This document shows positions 16,021-24,002 of a DNA stretch of 64,000 nt, piece by piece. The position numbers and the translations under genes are program-made. Origin of the DNA: an uncultured Clostridia bacterium (lineage in GTDB: Bacteria; Bacillota; Clostridia; Christensenellales; Borkfalkiaceae). The DNA is taken from the NCBI GenBank assembly GCA_947631925.1, contig CANRNE010000001.1, positions 1 to 64,000 on the forward strand. The letters run 5' to 3'. The notes beneath the pieces were generated by a model, which made no database searches, was not told the DNA's origin, and saw only the letters and a program-made list of their open reading frames with translations. The first letter of the stretch is position 1. Each line of letters starts with the position of its first letter.

Positions 16021-17261
16021 ATACCAAGGATTTCCGCGACAACTATCCCACCTTCACGCGCGAAATGAAGGAGACGCACACCATTCTCGTCCCCGACATG
16101 CTCCCGTGGCACTTCGAACTGCTCATCCACATCATGCGGCAGAAGGGCTACCGCATGGAAGTTCTGCACAACGAGGGGAGGCAAGTCATCGACGAGGGCT
16201 TAAAGCATGTCCACAACGACACCTGCTACCCCGCTCTCTGCGTCATCGGGCAGTACCTCGACGCCCTCAAGAGCGGAAAATACGACCCGAGCCGCACGGC
16301 CGTGCTCATCACCCAGACGGGGGGCGGCTGCCGCGCGAGCAACTACCTTCCCCTCATCCGGAAGGCGCTGAAGGCGGAATTTCCCGAAGTTCCCGTCCTC
16401 TCCCTCAACTTTTCGGGGCTGGAGAAGGGCAACGGCCTCGAGATTGACCTTCCCTTCCTCAGAAAGCTCGCCTACGCCATCTTCTACGGCGACCTCGTCA
16501 TGACCTGCTTCAACCGCACAAAGCCGTATGAACGGGAGGCGGGCGCCTGCGAAAAAGTGCGCGCATCTTGCATTCAAGCGCTCTGCTCCGCCTTCGACGA
16601 CGGCAGCTTTTCCCGCTTAAAACGCAACACAGGTCGCATTTTTGACGCATTTTCCTCGGTAGAGTGCGAGAAATCGGACAAAATCAGGGTGGGCATCGTC
16701 GGGGAGATTTACGTCAAGTATTCCCCGCTCGGGAACTCCCATCTCGAGGAATTTTTGCTCAGCGAGGGCTGTGAGCCAACCGTCCCCGCGCTCATGGATT
16801 TCGTGCTCTACTGCATCGCGAACAACCTCAACGACGCCGAATTTTATAACCGCCGCACGCTGATGACCCCCGTCTATGCCATCGTCTACCGCTGGCTGCG
16901 CGGCAAGCAGAAAAAAATCAACCGTATGCTGAAAAAGCGGGGCCTTGCGCCCATGCACGACTTCAAAGAACTGCGAAAATTCGCCGATAAAGTCATCAAT
17001 CAGGGGGTGAAGATGGGGGAGGGGTGGCTGATTCCCGCCGAGATGGCGGCGCTCGCCGCCGAGGGGACGAAGAACATCATCTGCGCCCAACCCTTCGGGT
17101 GTTTGCCCAATCATATTGCGGGAAAGGGCGCCCTGCGCGCCGTCAAAAAACTCTTCCCCGACGCCAACATCGTGCCCGTGGACTACGACCCCTCCGCTAC
17201 AAAAGTCAATCAGGAGAACCGCATCAAACTCATGCTCGCCACCGCACGCGAAAACGCATAA
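16017..17261 (+). CDS. 2-hydroxyacyl-CoA dehydratase-like protein (HgdB/D-component family)
   Basis: The 414-aa protein starts with GTG 16017, overlapping the activase stop by 4 nt (GTGA), a sign of translational coupling. Conserved Cys-containing motifs typical of the family are HNDTCYPALCVIGQ, TQTGGGCRASNY, and near the end CAQPFGCLPNHIAGKG, which should ligate an iron-sulfur cluster. The substrate is unknown. This widespread anaerobe version is usually fused to the activase rather than belonging to a known amino-acid fermentation operon, and no CoA-transferase or dehydrogenase lies nearby. An intrinsic terminator follows directly. Confidence 0.8.
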   Translation: MNTKDFRDNYPTFTREMKETHTILVPDMLPWHFELLIHIMRQKGYRMEVLHNEGRQVIDEGLKHVHNDTCYPALCVIGQYLDALKSGKYDPSRTAVLITQTGGGCRASNYLPLIRKALKAEFPEVPVLSLNFSGLEKGNGLEIDLPFLRKLAYAIFYGDLVMTCFNRTKPYEREAGACEKVRASCIQALCSAFDDGSFSRLKRNTGRIFDAFSSVECEKSDKIRVGIVGEIYVKYSPLGNSHLEEFLLSEGCEPTVPALMDFVLYCIANNLNDAEFYNRRTLMTPVYAIVYRWLRGKQKKINRMLKKRGLAPMHDFKELRKFADKVINQGVKMGEGWLIPAEMAALAAEGTKNIICAQPFGCLPNHIAGKGALRAVKKLFPDANIVPVDYDPSATKVNQENRIKLMLATARENA

Positions 17262-17266
17262 ATTAA

Positions 17267-17299
17267 CCCCGTACCTCGGACATGGTACGGGGATTTTTT
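17267..17299 (+). terminator. Intrinsic terminator of the activase operon
   Basis: Stem CCCCGTACC / GGTACGGGG with an 8-nt loop, followed by six T. The loop and right arm contain the recurring motif CGGACATGGTAC. Confidence 0.85.
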
Positions 17300-17319
17300 G
17301 TCTGAACGGGGGCCCAACC

Positions 17320-17697
17320 TCAAAAGATGTTCTCAATGGCGGGGGAGTAGGTCTCGGGAAGGCAGTCCGTCAGGTGGATGAGAATCTCCAGCTTGGGGAG
17401 GGCGAGCGCATAGTTCTTTTCGGCAATCAGGCGCACCGTTTCGGACATATAGTCGTCAATCCGCATGACGTCGCTGTGCGGAATCCAGATGTGCAAATTC
17501 TCCTTTTTATGCTCCCATGAGGCCTGCACCGCCTTCGCGTCCTCGCCGTTCGCCTCCTCCTCTTCCGCCTTGTTATAGAGCGTCAGAAGTTCCTCTTTGA
17601 AGGCCTCGAACTCGCTGTGCACCGTGACCCATTCCGCGACGCCGAGGCCGGCGAGCAACGCCGCCGCCACGAAGATTGCAATAATCGATTTCACCAT
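17320..17697 (-). CDS. DUF4363 family protein
   Basis: This 125-aa protein has a single N-terminal hydrophobic helix (MVKSIIAIFVAAALLAGLGV) followed by a helical extracytoplasmic domain with HSEFEAFKEEL and HIWIPHSDVMRIDDYM. Size, layout and the last motif match DUF4363, a small Clostridial family of unknown function commonly encoded beside DUF421 genes, as here (16 nt downstream). I see no good ribosome-binding site, so coupling to the upstream DUF421 gene is plausible. Many sporulating Clostridia carry this pair, but no role can be shown from sequence. Confidence 0.75.
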   Translation of the reverse strand: MVKSIIAIFVAAALLAGLGVAEWVTVHSEFEAFKEELLTLYNKAEEEEANGEDAKAVQASWEHKKENLHIWIPHSDVMRIDDYMSETVRLIAEKNYALALPKLEILIHLTDCLPETYSPAIENIF

Positions 17698-17712
17698 ATG
17701 TACCGTGCGGGG

Positions 17713-18402
17713 CTACCATGTCTTCCCGTCGGGGTAGGAGACACGGATGACTTGGAACTTGCGTTTTTTGATTTGCAAATAGATTTTCCCCGTGCCGTCC
17801 GCGGTGAGCACGAGCACCTTTTTCTGCGATTTTATCCCCTCCCGTGCAAGAATTTCGAGAAAAAACGCCTCGCCGAGCCCGCACAGCGCGAGATTTTTTT
17901 TGTCGAATTTCCCGTTGTCGATGATGACGAGAGGAAGGGAAGTCTGCATCTTGTCGTAATCTTCCTTGGGCAGGGCGGAGAAGGTCCCGTTGGCTTCGTA
18001 CAGCGCATAATCGACGCAGTCGAGGGAGAAGTACCCCGCCGCGCGCAGGCTCTCCATGAGGTCGGAGACATCGAGGTTGTTGCGCTTTAACTGATAGTCG
18101 TCGATGCCGTTTTTATTGATGACAAGGCTGGGCTTTCCGCTGATGAGCGACTTGAGCGGCTTTATCTTGAGGTCGAAGAGCATGACAATCTCATGGAGCA
18201 CATAGATGGCGATGACGGAGACGATGCCATAGAGAAGGGGGATGGAGGCGTCCGACATCGGAATGCAGGCGAGCTCGGCGATGAGCAGGGTAATGACGAG
18301 CTCGAAGGGCTGCATCTCCCCGATTTGCCGCTTGCCCATGAGGCGCATGATGACGAGGAGCGCAAAGAAGATGATGGCGGTGCGGATGATGACGAGTACC
18401 AT
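17713..18402 (-). CDS. DUF421 (YetF/YcaP-like) membrane protein
   Basis: Three transmembrane helices occupy about residues 1-85, with the family hallmark RLMGKRQIGEMQPFELVITLL. A cytoplasmic two-part domain containing GKPSLVINKNGIDDYQLKR and NLDVSDLMESLRAAG follows, then a 30-residue C-terminal extension. At 229 aa it is of normal length. DUF421 proteins are conserved in spore formers; some paralogues affect spore or envelope traits, but no biochemical activity is certain. It is transcribed away from folT and probably forms a unit with the DUF4363 gene. Confidence 0.8.
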   Translation of the reverse strand: MVLVIIRTAIIFFALLVIMRLMGKRQIGEMQPFELVITLLIAELACIPMSDASIPLLYGIVSVIAIYVLHEIVMLFDLKIKPLKSLISGKPSLVINKNGIDDYQLKRNNLDVSDLMESLRAAGYFSLDCVDYALYEANGTFSALPKEDYDKMQTSLPLVIIDNGKFDKKNLALCGLGEAFFLEILAREGIKSQKKVLVLTADGTGKIYLQIKKRKFQVIRVSYPDGKTW

Positions 18403-18446
18403 ACGAAGGTCAGTTTTTCACATCGGGCGGAATTTATGTAATTTTG

Positions 18447-18475
18447 TTGCCTTTTGCGCGCCGTTGTGATATGAT
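18447..18475 (+). promoter_or_regulatory. Sigma-A promoter of folT
   Basis: TTGCCT (18447-18452), 17-nt spacer, TATGAT (18470-18475). The riboswitch begins at the expected start of transcription. Confidence 0.7.
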
Positions 18476-18480
18476 AGAGG

Positions 18481-18574
18481 GGAAGAGTAGCCAAGGCGCG
18501 TCAAGTGTTGCGAAACGGGACGTTGTTCGCAAACGAAAGGAAGATATCCTGCGGTGCCGCGGCGCGTCCGCTTC
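18481..18574 (+). promoter_or_regulatory. Tetrahydrofolate (THF) riboswitch
   Basis: The leader contains the conserved blocks of the THF class in order: GGAAGAGTAG, GCGTCAAGTG, GGGACG, ACGAA, GCGGTG and CGTCCGCTTC. These correspond to GGAGAGUAG, GCGUUAAGUG, GGGAUG, CGAA, GGUG and CAUCCGCUCC in the well-studied Streptococcus aptamer. The pseudoknot partners GGGACG and CGTCC differ from that example by a compensatory U-A to C-G change. The gene downstream encodes a folate-type ECF S component, the classic target. High THF should reduce folT expression. Confidence 0.88.
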
Positions 18575-18611
18575 GTCGTCGTGCCCCCGTATTCAGACGG
18601 CGAAATTACGG

Positions 18612-18633
18612 ACCTCCTCAAGGGAGGTTTTTT
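18612..18633 (+). terminator. folT expression platform: hairpin covering the ribosome-binding site
   Basis: ACCTCC pairs with GGAGGT across a 5-nt loop and is followed by six T. The right arm (GGGAGG) is also the Shine-Dalgarno sequence for ATG 18635. One hairpin could therefore end transcription and block translation. Confidence 0.65.
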
Positions 18634-18634
18634 C

Positions 18635-19207
18635 ATGTTCACGAAGTACTTTCGTTCCCTCAATCCTGCCAAAAAAATCGCATATATGGCGCTTTTTCTC
18701 GCACTTGCCGTCGTCGCGAACACCGTCCTCGACATCGACATCACCCCGCAGAACAAGATTACGATTACCTATCTCGTCACCTTCCTCTCCGCCTATGTGC
18801 TCGGCGCGCTCCCCGCGTTTTTTGTCGCCTTTGCGGGGGACGGTTTGGGGCACCTCATCATGCCCGACGGCAATTATTGGCTCTACGGGCTCACCCTTGC
18901 GCTGATGGGATTTGTGATGGGCGTCCTTCTCAAATATCTTCCCTTTCATGGCAAGCGTGCGCCGTACATCAAGACGGCGATTGTATGCGCGGTGTGCTAT
19001 GTGCTGTTCACGGTGTGCATCAACTCCGTCGTCAACTATACCTACGCCTTGGTATTCATTTGGGGCGGGGAAGTGAACAAAACGCTGTGGGTGTACCTCG
19101 CGGGCTACCTTCCGCCGCGGCTCGCCATCCAGACGGCGGTGTATGCGGGCAATTTTGCCGTCTGCTTTGCGCTCCTTCCTCTTCTTGACCGCCTCATGCG
19201 GCGCTGA
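18635..19207 (+). CDS. folT: Folate ECF transporter S component
   Basis: This 190-aa protein starts at MFTKYFRSLNPAKK, 8 nt after GGGAGG; upstream codons in the same frame lie inside the riboswitch leader. It has about five to six hydrophobic helices, with PQNKITITYLVTFL, GALPAFFVAFAGDGLGHLI and a glycine-rich GYLPPRLAIQ. This is the pattern of ECF substrate-binding subunits of the FolT group. It should capture folates at the membrane and work with a shared ECF energising module encoded elsewhere. The THF riboswitch upstream strongly supports folate as ligand. Monocistronic. Confidence 0.85.
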   Translation: MFTKYFRSLNPAKKIAYMALFLALAVVANTVLDIDITPQNKITITYLVTFLSAYVLGALPAFFVAFAGDGLGHLIMPDGNYWLYGLTLALMGFVMGVLLKYLPFHGKRAPYIKTAIVCAVCYVLFTVCINSVVNYTYALVFIWGGEVNKTLWVYLAGYLPPRLAIQTAVYAGNFAVCFALLPLLDRLMRR

Positions 19208-19242
19208 GCCCCCTCTCCCTCATACCGACCCGCTCTTCCCAA

Positions 19243-19440
19243 CCGTCATTCCGAGCCGTAGGCGAGGAATCTCGGCGCCCCCTTGAGGGGGAGCTGTCGA
19301 GGCGTTCGCCGAGACTGAGGGGGTGGCGTTCGTAACCATGCGCCACCCCTTCCGTCCCTCACTTCGTTCGCGCCACCCACCCCTCAAGGGGTGGGCAAGA
19401 AGACCGAGATTTCTCGTCGCTACGCTCCTCGGAATGACGG
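19243..19440. repeat. MITE-like element with terminal inverted repeats
   Basis: The 198-bp segment begins CCGTCATTCCGAG and ends with its complement. Imperfect terminal repeats of about 36 nt (both containing AATCTCGG inward) enclose further inverted blocks (CCCCTTGAGGGG; CCACCC/GGGTGG). It encodes no protein. Part of its interior recurs in inverted orientation at about 35165-35226. Confidence 0.75.
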
Positions 19441-19466
19441 GCGGAAGGGTTTCCTCCGAAAAGCGG

Positions 19467-19494
19467 TTGACTTTTTTTGTTGTATGCGTATAAT
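19467..19494 (+). promoter_or_regulatory. Sigma-A promoter of the lgt-plsY operon
   Basis: TTGACT (19467-19472), 16-nt spacer, TATAAT (19489-19494), just outside the MITE-like element. Confidence 0.75.
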
Positions 19495-19525
19495 AGTAGA
19501 TAACAGACAATAAGGAGAACATCGT

Positions 19526-20632
19526 ATGGGGAGTAATCTTCTTGTGAACGGGAACCCGCTGTTCGGCGCATACGAACAGGGCATCTACGTCTTTTCGCTG
19601 CAGGTGCAGTACTATGCGATCTTCATCGTCACGGGCATGGTGATTGCCGCCCTGCTCTCTGCCCTCATGATGAAGCGCCGCAACATCGACAACAACATCA
19701 TCTATCTGCTGTTCATCTGTTGCATTCCGACCGCCATCATCGGCGCGCGGCTCTTCTCCTGCCTCACCGACGAGGCTCTCGGCATCAAGGCGTTCTTCGA
19801 CTTCCCGTGGGCGGGGCTCTCGATTACGGGCGGCGTCATCGGCGGCGTGCTCGCAGGGCTCATTGTCTGCCTTGCCTGCAGGGTAAACTTCCTGCGCGTG
19901 GCGGACTGCGTTGTCGTCAACATCCTCTTGGCGCAGGCAATCGGCAGATGGGGGAACTTCTTCAACAAGGAAGTGTACGGCATGATTGTGGAGAATCCCG
20001 CCCTGCAACACTTCCCCTTCGCCGTGCCCGTCAGCCCCAATCCCAACCTCTTCGGCATCGGCTCCTTCTCCGACCCCAACAGCGAATGGCACTATGCGTT
20101 CTTCTTCTATGAGATGGTCTTAAATCTCATCGGCTGGGCAATCCTGTTCACTTTTACTTGGTTCCGCAAGAAGAAGCCCAACGGCATCTCCACCTGCCTC
20201 TACTTCGTCTGGTACGGCACGGTGCGCTCCGTGATGGAGCTCCTCCGCGATCCGTCGTTTATTCTCGACAAAGGCGGCGTGCCGTGGTCGGAGCTCTTTG
20301 CCATCCTCATGGTCGGGCTCGGAATCGCCGCAATCCTCGTCCTTCTTCTCGTCAACCACCAAAGGGAGGGCGCCTTTGTCGGAAGCGTCAAAGGGGACCC
20401 CTGCGGCATCACGAAATTCCTCTCCAACGACAAGAAGGCACAGCCCTATTTCTCCAAAATCAACATGATGGGCGCAAACTATCCGCCCGCTCCCCCCAAA
20501 GAAAAAAAGAGCAAAAAGGGCAAGAACGGGAAGCCGACCGAGCCTTCGGAGGACGCTCCCGTGGAGCGCCCCCGCCCCGCAGCCATCGGCTCCCATTCCA
20601 AGGATGAAAAGGACGGCGAAGACAAGAAATGA
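19526..20632 (+). CDS. lgt: Prolipoprotein diacylglyceryl transferase
   Basis: The 368-aa polytopic membrane enzyme transfers diacylglycerol from phosphatidylglycerol to the lipobox cysteine of exported lipoproteins. The Lgt signature GRWGNFFNKEVYG begins near residue 140, and the helix with QYYAIFIVTGM and the ARLF motif are present. AAGGAG precedes ATG 19526. The C-terminal 70 residues form a Lys/Pro-rich cytoplasmic tail (KEKKSKKGKNGKPTEPSEDAP) beyond the usual core, making the protein longer than typical. It heads a seven-gene operon that also encodes lspA, the next enzyme of the pathway, and the window contains several substrate lipoproteins. Confidence 0.93.
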   Translation: MGSNLLVNGNPLFGAYEQGIYVFSLQVQYYAIFIVTGMVIAALLSALMMKRRNIDNNIIYLLFICCIPTAIIGARLFSCLTDEALGIKAFFDFPWAGLSITGGVIGGVLAGLIVCLACRVNFLRVADCVVVNILLAQAIGRWGNFFNKEVYGMIVENPALQHFPFAVPVSPNPNLFGIGSFSDPNSEWHYAFFFYEMVLNLIGWAILFTFTWFRKKKPNGISTCLYFVWYGTVRSVMELLRDPSFILDKGGVPWSELFAILMVGLGIAAILVLLLVNHQREGAFVGSVKGDPCGITKFLSNDKKAQPYFSKINMMGANYPPAPPKEKKSKKGKNGKPTEPSEDAPVERPRPAAIGSHSKDEKDGEDKK

Positions 20633-22053
20633 GAAATCTGACTCTTTTGACCGACCTCTATGAACTCACGATGGGGCAGGGGTACTTCAACGAGGGACGG
20701 CACGAGGAGATTGCCGTGTTCGACGTCTTCTTCCGCCCCAACGCCCTCATCACCTACTCCGTCGCCGCGGGCATGGAACAGGTCGCCGACTATCTCGAAA
20801 ATCTGCACTTCTCCGAGGACGACCTCGCCTATCTGCGCTCCCTCGGCTGTTTTTCGGAACAATTTCTCGCCTATCTCAAGGATTTGCGCTTCACGGGGGA
20901 CGTGACTGCCGTGCGCGAGGGGGAACTTGTCTTCCCGTACGAGCCCATCCTCTCCGTCAAGGCGCCCATGATACAGGCCCAGCTCGTCGAGACCGCCATT
21001 CTCACCTTCGTCAACCATCAGACGCTGATTGCCACGAAGGCGGCGAAGATTGTGGATGCGGCGGGCGGCGGCGTGATGGAATTCGGACTGCGGCGCGCAC
21101 AGGGCGCGGATGCGGGCATCTACGGCGCGCGCGCGGCGATGATTGGCGGCTGCGTGGGCACCTCCAACGTCTATGCGGGCAAACTCTTCGACGTCCCCGT
21201 CTCGGGCACGATGGCGCACAGCTGGGTGATGAATTTCCCCTCCGAGCTCGAGGCCTTCCGCGCCTATGCGAGAAGTTTCCCCGACAACTGCCTCCTCCTC
21301 GTCGACACCTACGACACCTTGAAGAGCGGCGTGCCCAATGCCATCAAAGTCTTCAAAGAGCTGCGGGCGGCGGGGCATGAGCCCAAGGGCATCCGCCTCG
21401 ATTCGGGCGACCTCGCCTCCCTCTCCAAGCGGGCGAGAAAGATGCTCGACGCGGCGGGTTTCCCGAATGCCGTCATCTGCGCCTCGGGCGACCTCGACGA
21501 GTACAGCATCGCCTCTCTGAAGGAACAGGGGGCGAAAATCGACAGCTGGGGCGTGGGAACCAAGCTCATCACGAGCGCCGACCTTCCCGCCCTCGGCGGG
21601 GTCTATAAGCTCGCCGCCGTCTTTGAAGACGGAAGGGAAATTCCCAAAATCAAGCTCTCCGACACGACGGAGAAGATTACCAACCCCGGCGAGAAGGAAG
21701 TCTACCGCCTCTATGACGAGGCGGGCATGGCGGTCGCCGATTACATTGTGCGCAAGGGGGAGACGGTGGATGAGGGAAGTCCGCTCGAGATTTTCCACCC
21801 CGTCGAGACATGGAAGCGCATGACGCTTACGAATTTTTCAGCGAGGGAGCTCCGCTGCCCCCTCATCGTCGGCGGAAAGGCGGTGCGCGAAAAGCTCCCG
21901 CTCTCTGCCCATGCGGCATATTTCCGCGCCGAAAAGGGGAAGTTCTGGGAAGAATATACGCGGCGGGACGTGCCGCACATCTATAAAGTCGATTTGTCGC
22001 CCGCGCTCCATGCTCTCAAGACGGAGATGGTGCGCAAGGGGAAGGGGGACTGA
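20629..22053 (+). CDS. pncB: Nicotinate phosphoribosyltransferase
   Basis: The 474-aa protein converts nicotinate and PRPP to nicotinate mononucleotide in NAD salvage. Family motifs are the N-terminal TDLYELTMGQGY, the FNHQT-like FVNHQT, EFGLRRAQG, SGTMAHSWV (site of the regulatory or catalytic His) and GIRLDSGDLASLS. Length is normal. Its start overlaps the lgt stop by 4 nt (ATGA), indicating coupled translation. The operon mixes lipid, NAD and RNA-modification genes, so context adds little. Confidence 0.92.
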   Translation: MRNLTLLTDLYELTMGQGYFNEGRHEEIAVFDVFFRPNALITYSVAAGMEQVADYLENLHFSEDDLAYLRSLGCFSEQFLAYLKDLRFTGDVTAVREGELVFPYEPILSVKAPMIQAQLVETAILTFVNHQTLIATKAAKIVDAAGGGVMEFGLRRAQGADAGIYGARAAMIGGCVGTSNVYAGKLFDVPVSGTMAHSWVMNFPSELEAFRAYARSFPDNCLLLVDTYDTLKSGVPNAIKVFKELRAAGHEPKGIRLDSGDLASLSKRARKMLDAAGFPNAVICASGDLDEYSIASLKEQGAKIDSWGVGTKLITSADLPALGGVYKLAAVFEDGREIPKIKLSDTTEKITNPGEKEVYRLYDEAGMAVADYIVRKGETVDEGSPLEIFHPVETWKRMTLTNFSARELRCPLIVGGKAVREKLPLSAHAAYFRAEKGKFWEEYTRRDVPHIYKVDLSPALHALKTEMVRKGKGD

Positions 22054-22526
22054 TGGCGCTCTACAGCGAGGGGCGGGTGAAGAAGCTCGTCATCCGCCTC
22101 AAAGAAGAATATGACAGGGCGCTCAAGAGCCAGCGCGAAGTCTCGGCCTCCCTCAAAGAGGAGAACAGGGCGCTCAAGGCCCGCGTACTCCTTCTCGAAG
22201 GGGAGAGAAAGGAAGTCGCGGACGCCCTCGTCCTCGCCGTAAAGGAGAGAAAACGGGCGGAGGCGGCGGCGGGACAAGAGGAAAAAAACGGGCAGGCCGA
22301 ACTTCGCCTGCTCGCCGCAAAATGCCGTGCGCTCGCCGAACATCTCCTCGAGAAATATCCCGAAGAGGACGGCGCGGCCACCCTGCTTGCCCATGCCGAC
22401 GACCTCTCGGAGGCGATGGGGGAGCCCGTCTCCACGGGCTTCAACATGGAGGAAGTCATCGCGCCCAAACAGCCCCTCGACCTTGCCAAACTCTGCCGCT
22501 CGCTCGGCGTCATGGAGGAAGAATGA
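22053..22526 (+). CDS. Small coiled-coil protein of unknown function
   Basis: The 157-aa protein is almost entirely charged helix. Residues about 15-75 (RLKEEYDRALKSQREV, LKEENRALKARVLLLEGE) form an evident coiled coil, followed by an acidic C-terminal part with STGFNMEEVIAPKQPLDL. It has no signal or membrane segment. Overlap with pncB (1 nt) and lspA (4 nt) shows it is an integral operon member. The arrangement vaguely recalls DivIVA-like cytoskeletal proteins, but the N-terminal lipid-binding motif is absent, so I leave it unassigned. Confidence 0.7.
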   Translation: MALYSEGRVKKLVIRLKEEYDRALKSQREVSASLKEENRALKARVLLLEGERKEVADALVLAVKERKRAEAAAGQEEKNGQAELRLLAAKCRALAEHLLEKYPEEDGAATLLAHADDLSEAMGEPVSTGFNMEEVIAPKQPLDLAKLCRSLGVMEEE

Positions 22527-23092
22527 ACATCGATTTGAAAAAGACAAAACGCGTCCTCATCCTCATCTTCGTCGCGCTCGTCTTGGTGCTTGCCGACCAG
22601 ATTTTGAAGACGGTCGCCCAGCTCACCCTTGCAAGGGCGGAGCAGATTGACCTCATCCCGGGGTGGCTCTGGCTCACCTATTCGGAGAACACGGGCGCGG
22701 CGTTCAGCTCCTTCAGCGACGACCCCACGGCGATGCTCGTTATCACCTATCTCACCCCCGTGCTCGTGGCGGTATTTGTCGCGCTCGCCTTCACCGTCTT
22801 CAAAAAGAACGTTCCCGCACAGGCGTCCCTCTTTGTCATCTCGGCGGGCGCCATGGGGAACTTCCTTGACCGGATTTTGTTCTCGGGCATTTTGCCGGGG
22901 ACGGCGGGACAGGCCGCCGTGCGCGACTTTGTGGGGCTGAAATTCTTCAATGTCTGCAACTTCGCGGATTTTTACATCACGCTCGGGGCCGTCGCCTTCC
23001 TCTTTATCATCCTCTTCATCGGACCGCAGGCGGTGTTCCCCATGACGAAGAAATGGCGGGCGCAGGCGAAGGAAGAAGATGCAAAGAAGTAA
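22523..23092 (+). CDS. lspA: Signal peptidase II (lipoprotein signal peptidase)
   Basis: The 189-aa protein with four transmembrane helices cleaves lipoprotein precursors before the modified cysteine. Conserved family blocks are present: ADQILK near residue 24, ENTGAAFS, AGAMGNFLDRI and FNVCNFADFYI. The last two carry the two catalytic aspartates (in GNFLDR and NFADF). A charged C-terminal tail follows. The ATG overlaps the coiled-coil gene stop. Together with lgt in the same operon it completes the core lipoprotein maturation pathway. Confidence 0.93.
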   Translation: MNIDLKKTKRVLILIFVALVLVLADQILKTVAQLTLARAEQIDLIPGWLWLTYSENTGAAFSSFSDDPTAMLVITYLTPVLVAVFVALAFTVFKKNVPAQASLFVISAGAMGNFLDRILFSGILPGTAGQAAVRDFVGLKFFNVCNFADFYITLGAVAFLFIILFIGPQAVFPMTKKWRAQAKEEDAKK

Positions 23093-23990
23093 GTTTACGG
23101 CGGACGGCGCGGGCAGGGTGGACGTCTTTTTGAGCAGGTGCACCTCGCTTACCCGTTCTGCGATAAAAAAGCTCGCAGACGCAGACATGGTATGGGTAAA
23201 TTGTCTCCCCGCTAAGGCGGGAGCCATGCTGAAGGGGGGCGAAGAGGTGGAGATTCTCATCCCCGACCCCGTCCCGACTTCGGCGCAGGCGGAGGACATT
23301 CCCATCGAAATCCTCTATGAGGACGACGACCTCGCCGTCGTCAACAAGCCGCAGGGCATGACCGTGCACGCGGGCGCGGGAAACTACGAGGGAACGCTCG
23401 TCAACGCCCTCCTCTTCCGCCTGAAAAATCTGAGCGGGATAGGCGGGGAGCTGCGCCCGGGAATCGTTCACCGCATCGACAAGGAGACCTCGGGGCTTCT
23501 CGTCGTCGCCAAAAACGACGCGGCCCACCTCTCCCTCTCCAAACAAATCGCCGAAAAGACGGCGCGGCGGGAGTATTTTGCCCTCGTCGAGGGGGTGGTG
23601 AAGGAGGACAGCGGCACGATTGTCACGCAGATGGGGCGGGACCCCAAGAATCGCCTGAGACAGGCCGTCCTTCCCGCGGGCGAGGGGAGAAGAGCGGAGA
23701 CCCGCTTCGAGGTCGTCGAGCGCTTCAAAAACAACACCCTCATGCGTTTTTCCCTCAAGACGGGCAGAACGCACCAAATCCGCGTCCACGCAAAATATAT
23801 GGGACACCCCGTCGTCGGGGACAAGCTGTACGGCTACCAAAGGCAGCGCTTTCATCTCGAAGGGCAGCTCCTGCACGCCTTCCGGCTCACCTTCACGCAC
23901 CCGCGCACGGGCGAAGTGATGACATTCGAGGCACCCATGCCCGAGACCTTCACGCACATTTTGCAAATTTTGAGAAACGAGACCACCTAA
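23079..23990 (+). CDS. rluD: RluA-family pseudouridine synthase with S4 domain (RluD-like)
   Basis: The 303-aa protein has an N-terminal S4 RNA-binding domain (RVDVFLSRCTSLTRSAIKKL) and a catalytic domain with HRIDKETSGLLVVAKN, in which the Asp is the conserved catalytic residue. LKTGRTHQIRVHAKYMGHPVVGD is the other family hallmark. Such enzymes convert uridines of 23S rRNA to pseudouridine; the specific sites cannot be read from sequence. It overlaps lspA by 14 nt, the gene order commonly seen in Bacillota (lspA followed by this synthase). Confidence 0.88.
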   Translation: MQRSKFTADGAGRVDVFLSRCTSLTRSAIKKLADADMVWVNCLPAKAGAMLKGGEEVEILIPDPVPTSAQAEDIPIEILYEDDDLAVVNKPQGMTVHAGAGNYEGTLVNALLFRLKNLSGIGGELRPGIVHRIDKETSGLLVVAKNDAAHLSLSKQIAEKTARREYFALVEGVVKEDSGTIVTQMGRDPKNRLRQAVLPAGEGRRAETRFEVVERFKNNTLMRFSLKTGRTHQIRVHAKYMGHPVVGDKLYGYQRQRFHLEGQLLHAFRLTFTHPRTGEVMTFEAPMPETFTHILQILRNETT

Positions 23991-24002
23991 AGAGGAACGC
24001 AT

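Noticed and set aside
17267-17299. Treating the CGGACATGGTAC copy here as an operator
   Set aside because: It forms the loop and arm of a clear intrinsic terminator, so this copy alone is no evidence for a protein-binding site.
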